From Lysobacterales bacterium (GTDB taxonomy: Bacteria > Pseudomonadota > Gammaproteobacteria > Xanthomonadales > Wenzhouxiangellaceae), in contig PBLG01000048.1 of NCBI GenBank assembly GCA_002722315.1, forward strand, positions 1 to 49,368: DNA of 49,368 nt, read 5' to 3'. Each line of letters begins with the position of its first letter. Within the stretch, counting starts at the first letter, position 1. Below are positions 17,254-25,532 of the stretch, piece after piece. The notes under the pieces are model-generated. The model had not been told where the DNA came from. It did no database searches and was given only the letters and a program-made list of their open reading frames with translations. A program made the position numbers and the translations under genes.

Positions 17254-17893
17254 CGATGCGCCGGCCTACGGGCTCTGGAGTCTTGTTATTCTGAACTCGG
17301 CTATCTTCATCTTTTTCGCCTTCAGTTTCTTCAGGCCGCAAACCGAGCGGGACTGGCGCTCGTTCGGCGCGTTCAGTGCCTTTCTGGTGGCGCTGTTCAC
17401 GGAGATGTACGGCTTTCCGCTGACCATCTACTTTCTGTCGGGCTGGCTGCAGTCACGCCACCCTGAAGTGGACTGGTTCTCGCACGATGCCGGCCATCTG
17501 CTGGAAATGCTGTTCGGTTGGCAGGCAAACCCGCATTTCGGACCATTTCATGTCCTGAGCATGATTTTCATCGGCGCAGGTTTTCTCATCATCGCCGCCG
17601 GTTGGCGGGCACTCTACACCGCCCAACGGCAAAACGTACTTGCAACCTCAGGACCCTATGCGTGGGTGCGCCATCCGCAATATGCCGGCTTCGTGCTCGT
17701 GATGTTCGGTTTCCTGCTGCAGTGGCCGACTTTGCTTACGCTTGCCATGTTTCCCATCCTGGTCTGGATGTACGCGCGCCTGGCAATCGGAGAGGAACGT
17801 GAAATGAAGCGCCAATTCGGTGAACTATGGCAGATATATGCGGCGCGCACGCCGCGATTCATTCCCGCGCTTTCCAGCGTAGCGGCGCGGTGA
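17246..17893 (+). CDS. ICMT-like membrane methyltransferase (copy 1)
   Basis: 215 residues with about five or six membrane segments. The C-terminal half has the isoprenylcysteine/phospholipid methyltransferase pattern: GPYAWVRHPQYAGFVLVMFGFLLQWPT, then a conserved EEREMKRQFGELWQIYAARTPRFIP segment. The N-terminal FTEMYGFPLTIYFLSGW block is shared with the second copy at 35611-36282. Such proteins methylate a membrane-exposed carboxyl, amine or lipid group with SAM; the target here is unknown. The ATG at 17246 follows AAGGAGAC. It closes the 12.76-17.89 kb run of overlapping genes. Confidence 0.82.
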   Translation: MIDDAPAYGLWSLVILNSAIFIFFAFSFFRPQTERDWRSFGAFSAFLVALFTEMYGFPLTIYFLSGWLQSRHPEVDWFSHDAGHLLEMLFGWQANPHFGPFHVLSMIFIGAGFLIIAAGWRALYTAQRQNVLATSGPYAWVRHPQYAGFVLVMFGFLLQWPTLLTLAMFPILVWMYARLAIGEEREMKRQFGELWQIYAARTPRFIPALSSVAAR

Positions 17894-17974
17894 ATCCGAC
17901 GGGAATAGCATGGCGCGCCGGAACGGAGTCAAGTCAATAGCGAATGAACTATTTCTTTTTCACTGAGGCTGTCA

Positions 17975-18255
17975 ATGACCCAGCGAATGTTCAATAAAAA
18001 GCGACGACCGCTTCTTCAGACGCTGGGTCAGCGCCGGCCTGATCGCCAGCCTGGATTCGCTAATGCCCGAAAATGCCCGCGGCAGCACCGGCAATGGCAA
18101 GGTCTCCACTGCGGGGCGTGTGCCGGACCGTCCGCCGCGCGACGTCGTCATTGATCTGCATATCCGCCGGAAAGCCATCGATATCGCCGACGGCTGCGCA
18201 TCAGCCATCACGTTCAACAACTCATTGCCCGGCCCACTGGTGGAACTCCCTGCGC
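17975..18255 (+). pseudogene. copA multicopper oxidase, N-terminal remnant
   Basis: The frame around 18000-18255 encodes a Tat-like start (DDRFFRRWVSAGLIASLDS) and then RDVVIDLHIRRKAID ... ITFNNSLPGPLVEL. That matches the first strand of plasmid-type CopA multicopper oxidases, where the segment is normally followed by a long cupredoxin region. Here homology stops at once. The likely start codons (ATG at 17975 or 17987) are in a different frame, so there is also a frameshift near 18000. None of the copper ligands of the oxidase is present. It is a dead fragment that marks a former copAB locus. Confidence 0.65.
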
Positions 18256-18287
18256 GACATCGCCGATGTCGCCGGCTACACTTACAC

Positions 18288-18339
18288 CCTTGGATTCAAC
18301 TGCGAAGTGCAGCGGTTAGATTCGCAGTTGAATCCAAGG
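18288..18339. repeat. Perfect 19-bp inverted repeat at the copA/copB junction
   Basis: CCTTGGATTCAACTGCGAA (18288-18306) and TTCGCAGTTGAATCCAAGG (18321-18339) are exact reverse complements with a 14-nt spacer. They sit between the point where copA homology ends and where copB homology begins. The most likely reading is a rearrangement scar, for example two abutted transposon ends left after a deletion. No transposase is present, and a terminator is unlikely because no T tract follows. Confidence 0.8.
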
Positions 18340-18350
18340 CCGGAAAGATC

Positions 18351-18931
18351 ATGGATCCGGACATTGTGGCGCCGCCAGGGGCGGCTCGAACTTCATACAG
18401 CGGCGCCCCGACCGGCTGGGAGAATTTCATCAAGGGCTCCCCGCGTTATACGTTTACCATTTTTGATCGCCTGGAGTATGGCGCGAGCGGCGACGGAGAT
18501 TCCTATCTTTGGGACATGCAGGGCTGGCTCGGAGGTGACTTCAACAAATCCTGGTGGAATACCGAAGGCGAGGGGCGAACTTCCGGCGATCCGGAGGGCG
18601 CCGAATTCCAGGCCTTATACAACCACACGATAGCACCGTTCTTGTGCCTTCAGACCGGCGTTCGCTACGATACCAGGCCGGGACCAGACACCGTCTACGG
18701 AGTTCTCGGCCTCCAGGGCCTGGCGCCATACTGGTTCGAGACGGATCTTTCGCTGTTCGTCAGCGAGGACGGTCATTTGAGCTTTCGCGGGGAATTCGAG
18801 TATGAACTTTTATTGACGCAGCGGCTGATTCTGCAGCCGCGGCTGGAGTTGAACCCCAGCACCAGCATGTCCGGGAACTCGGACTCGACAGCGGTGTCAA
18901 CAATAGTGAAAGCGGTTTGCGGCTGCGTTGA
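18351..18931 (+). pseudogene. copB copper resistance protein B, truncated and frameshifted
   Basis: The frame encodes the copB outer-membrane beta-barrel signature: FTIFDRLEYG, DMQGWLGGDFNKSWW, EFQALYNHTIAPFLCLQTGVRYD, LQGLAPYWFETDLSLFV and EYELLLTQRLILQPRLELN. After that point the family sequence continues in another frame (HVRELGLDSGVNNSESGLRLR), so there is a frameshift near 18860. A stop follows at 18929-18931, where intact CopB continues for several more strands. The His/Met-rich N-terminal part is also missing. It is therefore broken at both ends and not expected to function. Confidence 0.75.
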
Positions 18932-18986
18932 AAGCATGCACGTGTTCGCCCGTTTTTTTCACCAACCTAGAGGAAGGAAGATCATC

Positions 18987-19475
18987 ATGAAAACACAAAT
19001 CACAACAGCCGTCCTGATAATCGGTCTCGCTTTTGCACATTCCATCGAATTGCAAGCCCAGGACACGGGAACACATGCGCAACATCACCCGGGTGCCCCC
19101 TCTGGTCAAGCTGATATGGGCGATCAGCGGAGCATGCAGCAGCATATGCGCGATATGCAGGAAACCATGCAGCGTATTCAGGATGCCACGGATCCTGCCG
19201 AGCGTCGCGAACTGATGGCGCAGCATCGGCAGCAGATGCACGAGGCCATGGGTTCCATGTGCAGCATGATGGACGACAAGGGCATGATGAGTGGCAAGGG
19301 CATGATGGGTGGCAAGGGCATGATGGGTGGCGATGGAAGCCACGCGGGAATGGAAGACATGAACCCCGAAATGCGGCGAAAAATGATGCAGGAACACATG
19401 CGGATGATGAAGGGGATGATGGACCAGATGCAGATGCACATGGAGGCCGACAAGCCGATGCAGCAGTCTCAATAA
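18987..19475 (+). CDS. Met/His-rich periplasmic protein
   Basis: 162 residues. A signal peptide (about 1-24) precedes a short His-containing stretch, then a helix-forming region rich in Gln, Met and His (SMQQHMRDMQETMQRIQD). Next are tandem GKGMMGGKGMMGG repeats and a Met-rich helical tail (MMKGMMDQMQMHMEAD). About a fifth of the residues are Met, which suits Cu+ or Ag+ binding in the periplasm. GAGGAAGGAAG before the ATG gives a strong ribosome site. The frame is open back into the copB remnant, but that upstream part is not this gene. Paralogues of named families were not recognised. Confidence 0.8.
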   Translation: MKTQITTAVLIIGLAFAHSIELQAQDTGTHAQHHPGAPSGQADMGDQRSMQQHMRDMQETMQRIQDATDPAERRELMAQHRQQMHEAMGSMCSMMDDKGMMSGKGMMGGKGMMGGDGSHAGMEDMNPEMRRKMMQEHMRMMKGMMDQMQMHMEADKPMQQSQ

Positions 19476-19496
19476 ACCGGCGGATAATAAACTCCC

Positions 19497-19519
19497 GGGC
19501 GTCCCGACCCGGGACGCCC
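19497..19519 (+). terminator. Hairpin after the Met-rich protein gene
   Basis: GGGCGTCCCG (19497-19506) pairs with CGGGACGCCC (19510-19519) across a 3-nt loop. It is a stable GC-rich stem 21 nt after the stop codon, though the T-rich tail is weak. A terminator or mRNA-stabilising hairpin is likely. Confidence 0.55.
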
Positions 19520-19545
19520 GACGCATTTCACTGGATCCAGCAACC

Positions 19546-20082
19546 ATGCCCCGAAGGACCTTGCGCACCTGGTTTTCCAGACCGCTGCTCACCCCCGAAC
19601 TGCCCATTGCGGTTTTCGGGTTCCTGCTCAACTTCGTCTGGGAGATGTGGGCAGTCCCGTTCTATGCGGCTATCGGCGAGATGCGGCACGCCGAAGCGAT
19701 CCTGGTGTGCACACAGGCGGCCTTCGGGGACGTTTTAATCCTGCTGCTGGCGTTCTGGGGCGCTTCGGTTGTCGCCGGATCACGTCGATGGATTCTGAAG
19801 CCCGGGTGGCAGACATCCATCATCTACCTCGGCGTCGGAGTTGCGATCACGATGCTCATGGAGTTCCTCGCCACTGAAGTCTGGGGCCGCTGGAGCTACG
19901 CGGAAGGCGCGCCAGTGCTACCGCTGCTCGGAACGGGCTTGGCGCCGCTCATGCAGTGGCTTGTGTTGCCCGCGCTGGTATTGGGCCTCGCGCGTTATCA
20001 TCTGTTTGGCGCTGGATATCTCGCCGCCAGGACGGGGCGGGAATCGACGGTCAGGTCGACCAGTTCCGCAAGGGTGCGGTGA
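19546..20082 (+). CDS. Conserved multi-pass membrane protein, unknown function
   Basis: 178 residues with about four membrane segments. The second half of the first segment reads FLLNFVWEMWAVPFYAAIGEM, a WEMW.xPFY pattern seen in uncharacterised membrane proteins of metal islands. A later helix holds MEFLATEVWGRWSYAEG with acidic and aromatic residues inside the membrane. I cannot name its function. It follows the Met-rich gene after a hairpin and precedes the Rieske gene by about 150 nt. Confidence 0.65.
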   Translation: MPRRTLRTWFSRPLLTPELPIAVFGFLLNFVWEMWAVPFYAAIGEMRHAEAILVCTQAAFGDVLILLLAFWGASVVAGSRRWILKPGWQTSIIYLGVGVAITMLMEFLATEVWGRWSYAEGAPVLPLLGTGLAPLMQWLVLPALVLGLARYHLFGAGYLAARTGRESTVRSTSSARVR

Positions 20083-20229
20083 TGGTGTTCTTAATGATCA
20101 TTATCTCGTCTTATTCACCACCCGTTCGTCGCGAGCCGAACGATCTTTTCCCGGGCGTGGTGATGGGCGGCTCTCTCGGCCGCACCGAGGCCACCGGTCG
20201 CGGCGTTTCCTCCCACACAGGAGAAAGTC

Positions 20230-20922
20230 TTGTCTAAATACAAACACTCGAAGCCCGACGACGGTGCGGGCAACTCCGCCACCAGTTCCTCACCCGGGGC
20301 AACCGGGTCGAAACCTGACAGTGTTGATGATTCGAAAAGGTCCTCCGACCGTCGGCGTTTCCTTGTAGGCGCAACCGCAACGGTTGGCGTGGTGGGGGCT
20401 GCTGCCGCGAGCTGGTCGTTGCTGAGTTCCCTCAGGCCCAGTGCAGCCGCGCGAATTTCCGGTGGACCAGTCCGGGTAGATGTGGATGCCATTCGCCCGG
20501 GCAACCAGGTCACGCTATCGTGGCGGGGAAAACCGGTATGGGTGTTGCACCGAACGCCTGAAATACTGGAACGACTGGCACATCCTCACTTGTCGGAGCG
20601 CTTGCGGGACCCGGATTCCGAAGTCGTAACTCAGCAACCCGGCTACGCGCAAAATACCTGGCGCTCTATCCGACCGGAATATCTGGTGGTGATCGCGTTG
20701 TGCACACATTTGGGTTGTATACCGACCTTTCGTCCCCGGGTGAGCCCCGAGGATCTTGGGAGCGAATGGATGGGCGGTTATTTCTGCCCCTGCCACAAAT
20801 CAAAGTTTGATCTGGCCGGACGAGTCTACAAGGCTGTACCTGCACCGACCAACCTGGTGGTGCCGCCGTACCATTATCCGGAACCCGGCATCGTCGAAAT
20901 CGGAGTGGATCCGGAGAAGTGA
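20230..20922 (+). CDS. petA: Rieske iron-sulfur protein (PetA-like), without petB/petC
   Basis: 230 residues from a TTG with GGAGAAAG upstream. The first 40 residues are Ser/Gly/Pro-rich, followed by a twin-arginine anchor (SSDRRRFLVGATATVGVVGAAA) and the Rieske domain. The 2Fe-2S ligands are in CTHLGC (about 162-167) and CPCHKSKFD (about 190-198), with the usual PAPTNLVVPPY after them. It should sit in the periplasm as electron carrier of a bc1-type complex. The cytochrome b and c1 genes that normally follow are absent here; an FAD oxidoreductase follows instead. A palindrome TAATGATCATTA lies at 20092-20103. Confidence 0.88.
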   Translation: MSKYKHSKPDDGAGNSATSSSPGATGSKPDSVDDSKRSSDRRRFLVGATATVGVVGAAAASWSLLSSLRPSAAARISGGPVRVDVDAIRPGNQVTLSWRGKPVWVLHRTPEILERLAHPHLSERLRDPDSEVVTQQPGYAQNTWRSIRPEYLVVIALCTHLGCIPTFRPRVSPEDLGSEWMGGYFCPCHKSKFDLAGRVYKAVPAPTNLVVPPYHYPEPGIVEIGVDPEK

Positions 20923-20937
20923 CGGCGGGGTACACTA

Positions 20938-22047
20938 GTGTTTGAAATCGTTGGCGCCGGTCCGGCCGGCTTGAGCGCGGCACTGGCCGCCCGGGCGCGC
21001 GGTGCCGAGGTGATGGTCCACGAACAGCGCGCGAATGCCGGGATGCGCTTTCATGGTGATTTCCAGGGGTTGGAAAACTGGACCTCGGACACCGATGTGT
21101 TGGCCGAACTCGAAAGCCTGGGCATTCAGACCAGCTTCGATTACACGGCGGTCCGCGAAATCGTCTGCTTTGCCCCCGACGGTAGCGACCACCGGCTCCG
21201 CGCAAAACGTCCCCTTTTCTATCTGCTGCGGCGCGGCCGCGAACCGGGAAGCCTGGATCAAGCCCTGAAAAATCAGGCGTTGCATGCCGGCGTCACGATT
21301 CAATTCAACAACCGCCGGCGCCACCTCCCGAATGGCGGGGCGGTCGCTGAAGGCCCGCACCGCGCCGACGTGATCGCGGTCGGTTATGTCTTTGACACCG
21401 ACATGGCCGACGGCTGTTACGCAGCCGTCGGCGAGCGTCTGGCGGGTGCCGGCTACAGTTACCTGCTGGTTGACAAGGGCCGGGGCACACTCGCGGCTTG
21501 TTTGTTTGACCGGTTTCACGATGAACGTCAATTTCTGGATGAAACGGTGGCGTTTTTCCGGCAGGCCGCGGGATTGCGCTGGAACAACGCCAAACGGTTT
21601 GGCGGCACCGGCAACTATCATCACCCCCACGGGGCGGTTCTTGGCAATCGTTCGTACGTCGGTGAAGCTGCGGGTTTTCAGGATGCGCTGTTTGGGTTTG
21701 GACTGCGTCATGCCCTGATCTCCGGCCATCTGGCGGGCTCGGCCGGCAGCAGTAATGCCTACGATAAGGCCTGGCGCCGGCGTTTATCCGCACTTCAGGC
21801 CGCCAGCCTGTTCAACCGCTGGCTGTATGCGCGGCTCGGCGACCGCGGCCGGAACATTCTGATCAAATACCTGATCGCCGGCAGCGACCCGCGCCGGCAA
21901 CTGCAACGCATCTATTCCCCGGCGCCGTGGAAAAGCGCACTGTCACGCTGGCTGCCCGGCCAACCCCCGCAGCCCGCCGACAGCGCGCACCGCAATTGCG
22001 ATTGCACCTGGTGCCGCTGTCAGCGCAATACGGCGGGCCAGGAGTGA
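20938..22047 (+). CDS. FAD-dependent oxidoreductase (geranylgeranyl-reductase-like)
   Basis: 369 residues from a GTG. The N-terminal dinucleotide-binding motif is IVGAGPAGLSAALAARARGAEV, with the acidic ribose-binding residue after it (HEQR). A second flavin motif appears as VGEAAGFQDALFGFGLRHAL at about 240-260. This is the geranylgeranyl reductase/monooxygenase fold; the substrate cannot be deduced. The C-terminus has an unusual Cys cluster (NCDCTWCRC). It begins 15 nt after petA and its stop overlaps the next gene (GTGA), suggesting one operon. Confidence 0.78.
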   Translation: MFEIVGAGPAGLSAALAARARGAEVMVHEQRANAGMRFHGDFQGLENWTSDTDVLAELESLGIQTSFDYTAVREIVCFAPDGSDHRLRAKRPLFYLLRRGREPGSLDQALKNQALHAGVTIQFNNRRRHLPNGGAVAEGPHRADVIAVGYVFDTDMADGCYAAVGERLAGAGYSYLLVDKGRGTLAACLFDRFHDERQFLDETVAFFRQAAGLRWNNAKRFGGTGNYHHPHGAVLGNRSYVGEAAGFQDALFGFGLRHALISGHLAGSAGSSNAYDKAWRRRLSALQAASLFNRWLYARLGDRGRNILIKYLIAGSDPRRQLQRIYSPAPWKSALSRWLPGQPPQPADSAHRNCDCTWCRCQRNTAGQE

Positions 22048-22979
22048 GCGGGACGAACCAGAACATTGAATCAGCTCCGAAGCGCTTGCCCTGGCGGCTC
22101 GCCGCCGGCGCGATCCTGGTAATGTTTCTGTGGGCCATATGTTTTCCCTTGATCAACCTCGGCCTGGTGGACTCGCCACCAATGCTTTTTGCGGCCCTGC
22201 GCGCAACCCTGTCCGGCACCGTGTTGCTGATTGCCGCGCACTGGCTGCGGCGCCCGGCGATTGGGGGACGAGCCAACTGGGGCCGTATTGTGGTAGTGGG
22301 CCTGACCGCGACCAGTATCGGCTTTTTCGGTATGTTCTATGGCGGCGGACGGGTCTCGCCCGGACTGGCGACCGTTATCGCCAATACCCAGCCGCTGATC
22401 GCGGCTGCGCTCGCCTGGATTTTCTTGAGCGAACATCTGACGGTCGTACAACGCTACGGACTAGCCGCGGGTTTCGCCGGCATCGTGCTGATTGGCGCGC
22501 CCAGTATCTCTGGCGCGGGTTCACAATTATCCGGTATCGTATTCATTCTGCTGGCAGCAGTCGGCATTGCGGTCAGCAACGTGGTCCTCAAGCGCCTCGC
22601 CGGGACGGTCGACATCCTCCGCGCCATGGGCTGGCAACTGCTTATCGGTGCGCTGCCGCTGGCAGTGCTGGCGTTGTTGATCGAAGACCCGCGGGCCATT
22701 GTCTGGTCGTTGCCGTTTATATTGAATCTGATCACACTGAGTGTGCTGGGCACCTCCGCGGCATTTGTGCTGTGGTTTGCCTTGTTGCGTCGGGCGAGCC
22801 TGAGCCAACTCAATGTGTTCACGTTTCTGACACCGATTTTCGGACTGCTGATGGGGGTGCTGTTCTTCCAGGAACAACTGCATGCACTCGAACTGAGCGG
22901 TATTGCCGTGAGCCTGCTGGGGATCTACCTGGTCAGCCGCCCGCCCCGAATACAAGCATCAGTCGAGGAGCATTCATGA
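22044..22979 (+). CDS. EamA/DMT family transporter
   Basis: 311 residues forming two five-helix EamA repeats. The first repeat has INLGLVDSPPMLFAALRA and the conserved end-of-helix Pro, and a GRVSPGLATVIANTQPLIAAALAWIFLSE stretch. The second repeat ends with LTPIFGLLMGVLFFQEQL. These inner-membrane carriers export metabolites; the substrate is unknown. I use the GTG at 22044, overlapping the previous stop, although the frame is open to 21927. Its stop overlaps the following ATG by 4 nt. Confidence 0.85.
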   Translation: MSGTNQNIESAPKRLPWRLAAGAILVMFLWAICFPLINLGLVDSPPMLFAALRATLSGTVLLIAAHWLRRPAIGGRANWGRIVVVGLTATSIGFFGMFYGGGRVSPGLATVIANTQPLIAAALAWIFLSEHLTVVQRYGLAAGFAGIVLIGAPSISGAGSQLSGIVFILLAAVGIAVSNVVLKRLAGTVDILRAMGWQLLIGALPLAVLALLIEDPRAIVWSLPFILNLITLSVLGTSAAFVLWFALLRRASLSQLNVFTFLTPIFGLLMGVLFFQEQLHALELSGIAVSLLGIYLVSRPPRIQASVEEHS

Positions 22980-24091
22980 GTGCATCGCTGAACCCGTCGC
23001 TGGCGCGGGCCGATGGCAATCAGCCGGCCCCGGGAAGCTGCCGCGTGTTCGCCGAGGGCGACGATCTGTACGATGCCATGGTCGAGCAAATCAGTCAGGC
23101 CAGCGAAACCGTTTTGCTGGAAAGCTATATTTTCGCCGGCGACGAAATCGGCTGGCTATTGGCCGAGGCGCTGGCCCAAAGAGCCCGATCCGGTGTGTTG
23201 GTACGGGTTCACCTGGATGCGGCCGGTACCTTGTTCGCGGGCACGGAAGAGTTGTTCCGCTACTTGCACCAGGCCGGAGTTGAGGCGCGCTGGTTTAACC
23301 GCTGGCGCTGGCGTGATCCGCTGCACTACAATCGCCGTAATCATCGCAAACTGCTGGTGCTGGATCAAAGTTGCGTGTTTGTGGGCGGCTTTAACATTCA
23401 CCGTGAGAGTTCGCGGTCGATAATTGGTGAGCGGCGCTGGAGGGATGTCCATGTATGCGTCGAGGGCCGCCTGGGCAGCCAGGCCGCCGGGCAGTTCAAC
23501 GATTTGTGGAGCGGCCATGTCAGTGGCAAGGCACCGCCCTGGGACGGCCAGTACCGGATTCTGCCCAGTACCACCGGTGTTTGCCGGAGGACCTTGTATT
23601 GCCTGTATCTCGATGCCCTCACCGGGGCCAGGCGCAGTATCGATCTGGCGACCCCGTATTTCGTTTCCGATCGGCGTTTTCGTGAAGCACTGGCGTCGGC
23701 CAGCGAACGCGGTGTGGATGTGCGAATACTGATCCCGCTGCGCGGTGATAACCGCCTTGCGCGCTGGGCCGGTCACGCCCTGGCGCGGCCCCTGGCGCGC
23801 CGTGGTGTGCGCTTTTTTGAGTACCTGCCACGGATGTTGCACAGCAAGCTGACGCTGATTGACGAACAGTGGACGATGCTGGGATCGGCCAATGCCGACT
23901 ACCGCAGCTTTTTTATCAACCAGGAACTCAATCTGGTCAGCCGCGCGCCGGTTATGTGCCGACAACTCAAAGCGGTATTCATGGAAGACCTGGCGCAGTC
24001 CCGTGCCATGGATAGCTCAGCACTTAAATATCGTGGACTCATGGGCGGCCTGGCGAAATTACTGGGAAAACTGCTGCGGCGCTGGTTGTAG
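22976..24091 (+). CDS. clsB: Cardiolipin synthase-like phospholipase D protein
   Basis: 371 residues with two phospholipase D half-sites. The first reads NHRKLLVLDQSCVFVGGFNI at about 120-140 and the second LHSKLTLIDEQWTMLGSANAD at about 285-305, so both HxKxxxxD motifs are complete. Size and lack of N-terminal membrane helices fit ClsB rather than ClsA. It should make or remodel cardiolipin at the inner membrane. GAGGAG lies just before the ATG at 22976; the open frame further 5' is a shadow of the transporter gene. The symbol is by similarity only. Confidence 0.85.
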   Translation: MSASLNPSLARADGNQPAPGSCRVFAEGDDLYDAMVEQISQASETVLLESYIFAGDEIGWLLAEALAQRARSGVLVRVHLDAAGTLFAGTEELFRYLHQAGVEARWFNRWRWRDPLHYNRRNHRKLLVLDQSCVFVGGFNIHRESSRSIIGERRWRDVHVCVEGRLGSQAAGQFNDLWSGHVSGKAPPWDGQYRILPSTTGVCRRTLYCLYLDALTGARRSIDLATPYFVSDRRFREALASASERGVDVRILIPLRGDNRLARWAGHALARPLARRGVRFFEYLPRMLHSKLTLIDEQWTMLGSANADYRSFFINQELNLVSRAPVMCRQLKAVFMEDLAQSRAMDSSALKYRGLMGGLAKLLGKLLRRWL

Positions 24092-24146
24092 CGCAGTTGT
24101 GCGTGGTCTGATACATTTAGGTCCGCCTTTTACCTGGAATGACCCG

Positions 24147-24644
24147 ATGCAATTCAAAACAATATTCAAATTCATGTTTCCACCAGCACTGGCGCTGACA
24201 ATGATCAGTATTGGCCAGGCCCACCAGCAAGCTGGCGATCCGTCCAGCGCTGCCCCGGGACTGGTGGCGATTATCGCGGCAGTCGAGCGCGGCTGGGAAA
24301 CGGCCGATGGCACACCCTTCCGGGCTCACTTTCTGGACTTTGAGGGTGCCCGCTATATTGAAAACGGCGGTCAGAACGAAGGGCTGGCCGATCTGATCAA
24401 TCACCATGTGGAACCTGAAGGTGACAGTCTGGATAACCTCGAACTGAACTTCACTGATATTGAAACCCATGTCGAAGGGGATTTTGCCTGGGCGATCGCC
24501 GCCACAGAGATCAGCGCCACGGTTAAACGCGATGCCCGGCAGATTCATAAGCGCGGCTACCAGACATTTCTGTTTCGCCGTGTCGGTTCAGACTGGAAGG
24601 TCGTGCACACTCACAGTTCCTCGCGGCCGGTCAAAGACGATTGA
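24147..24644 (+). CDS. Secreted NTF2-like (SnoaL/DUF4440) protein
   Basis: 165 residues with an N-terminal signal peptide (about 1-24, ending near GQAHQQA). The mature part follows the NTF2-like plan: an N-terminal helix with VAIIAAVERGWETADGTPF, central strands, and a C-terminal GYQTFLFRRVGSDWKVVHTHSS typical of DUF4440/SnoaL proteins. These bind small molecules or act as enzymes; the ligand here is unknown. It lies between the cardiolipin synthase and hydrolase genes on the same strand. Confidence 0.7.
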   Translation: MQFKTIFKFMFPPALALTMISIGQAHQQAGDPSSAAPGLVAIIAAVERGWETADGTPFRAHFLDFEGARYIENGGQNEGLADLINHHVEPEGDSLDNLELNFTDIETHVEGDFAWAIAATEISATVKRDARQIHKRGYQTFLFRRVGSDWKVVHTHSSSRPVKDD

Positions 24645-24703
24645 GCACAGCCAGTGGATGTCAACACCCAGGGTCGCATTTATGAATAACGCGGACTAGC
24701 CGG

Positions 24704-25531
24704 ATGCTCCACACAGAAATCCGGGGTCAGGGAGATCAGACACTGGTTTTTATCCCCGGGCTGGGTGGCACCACACGGTATTGGAGATCACGGCTGGGCC
24801 ACCTCAATGATCGCCACCGCGTCGTTCTGGTTGACCTGCTGGGATTTGGGCAATCCCCAAAACCGTGGACACGCTATAGCGTCGAGCGACACGTCTCGGA
24901 ACTGCATCAGGTACTGGAACCTTTGGCTCCGGTGTCGCTGGTCGGGCATTCGCTGGGAGCCTTGCTGACAGTTGCCTATGCCGCACGTTACCCGGACCAG
25001 GTCAAAAGTATTATTTTACTGGGTATGCCCTACTTTGGTTCGCAACGCAATGCCTATAATTATTTTCGGCGGGGGCCGATATGGGGTGGCTTTCTGTTCA
25101 CAAATATTGTCCTTACCACCGTCACCTGTATTATGACCCGTAGACTGTTCGGCCGCATTCTGCCCTATCTGCTAAGGCGGCATGTGTCCCGCGAAGTGGC
25201 GGAGGACCTGGTTCTTCACACCTGGCGCTCATCAACATCGTCATTGTGGGAGGTCGTTTATCGCTACGACACCGCGCATGATCTGCAAAACCTGCCAGCG
25301 CGCATTGTCGTGCTGCTGATTCACGGTGACCAGGATGTGATGGCACCCGTGACAAAGGTGAAGGCTCTGGCAGCAAATCACGCTGACTGGCGCCTGCGAG
25401 TGCTGCCAAACGTGGATCATCACCCGTTCCTGAGGAGGCCCGGGATCTGCCGGACATTGTTTGAGCAGTCACTGGCCCAGTCAGGCAGCAAGCCCGGTAG
25501 TTCGAACGCTTTCCGGCAGATTGTTGATTGA
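24704..25531 (+). CDS. Alpha/beta hydrolase
   Basis: 275 residues. Motifs of the alpha/beta hydrolase fold are clear: oxyanion-hole region FIPGLGG, VDLLGFGQS, nucleophile elbow VGHSLG at about residue 84 with catalytic Ser, acid HGDQD at about 208, and His in NVDHHPF near the end. Between strands six and seven the cap domain is long and basic. Substrate unknown. One nucleotide separates its stop from the FNR-family ATG, so the regulator is probably co-transcribed and coupled to it. Confidence 0.85.
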   Translation: MLHTEIRGQGDQTLVFIPGLGGTTRYWRSRLGHLNDRHRVVLVDLLGFGQSPKPWTRYSVERHVSELHQVLEPLAPVSLVGHSLGALLTVAYAARYPDQVKSIILLGMPYFGSQRNAYNYFRRGPIWGGFLFTNIVLTTVTCIMTRRLFGRILPYLLRRHVSREVAEDLVLHTWRSSTSSLWEVVYRYDTAHDLQNLPARIVVLLIHGDQDVMAPVTKVKALAANHADWRLRVLPNVDHHPFLRRPGICRTLFEQSLAQSGSKPGSSNAFRQIVD

Positions 25532-25532
25532 A

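Noticed and set aside
18063..19475. A 470-codon open frame read as one protein
   Set aside because: It joins copA and copB remnants to an intact Met-rich gene that has its own ribosome site, ATG at 18987 and signal peptide.
22130..24091. A 653-codon open frame
   Set aside because: The first 282 codons lie over the EamA gene in another frame; the true start with GAGGAG is at 22976.
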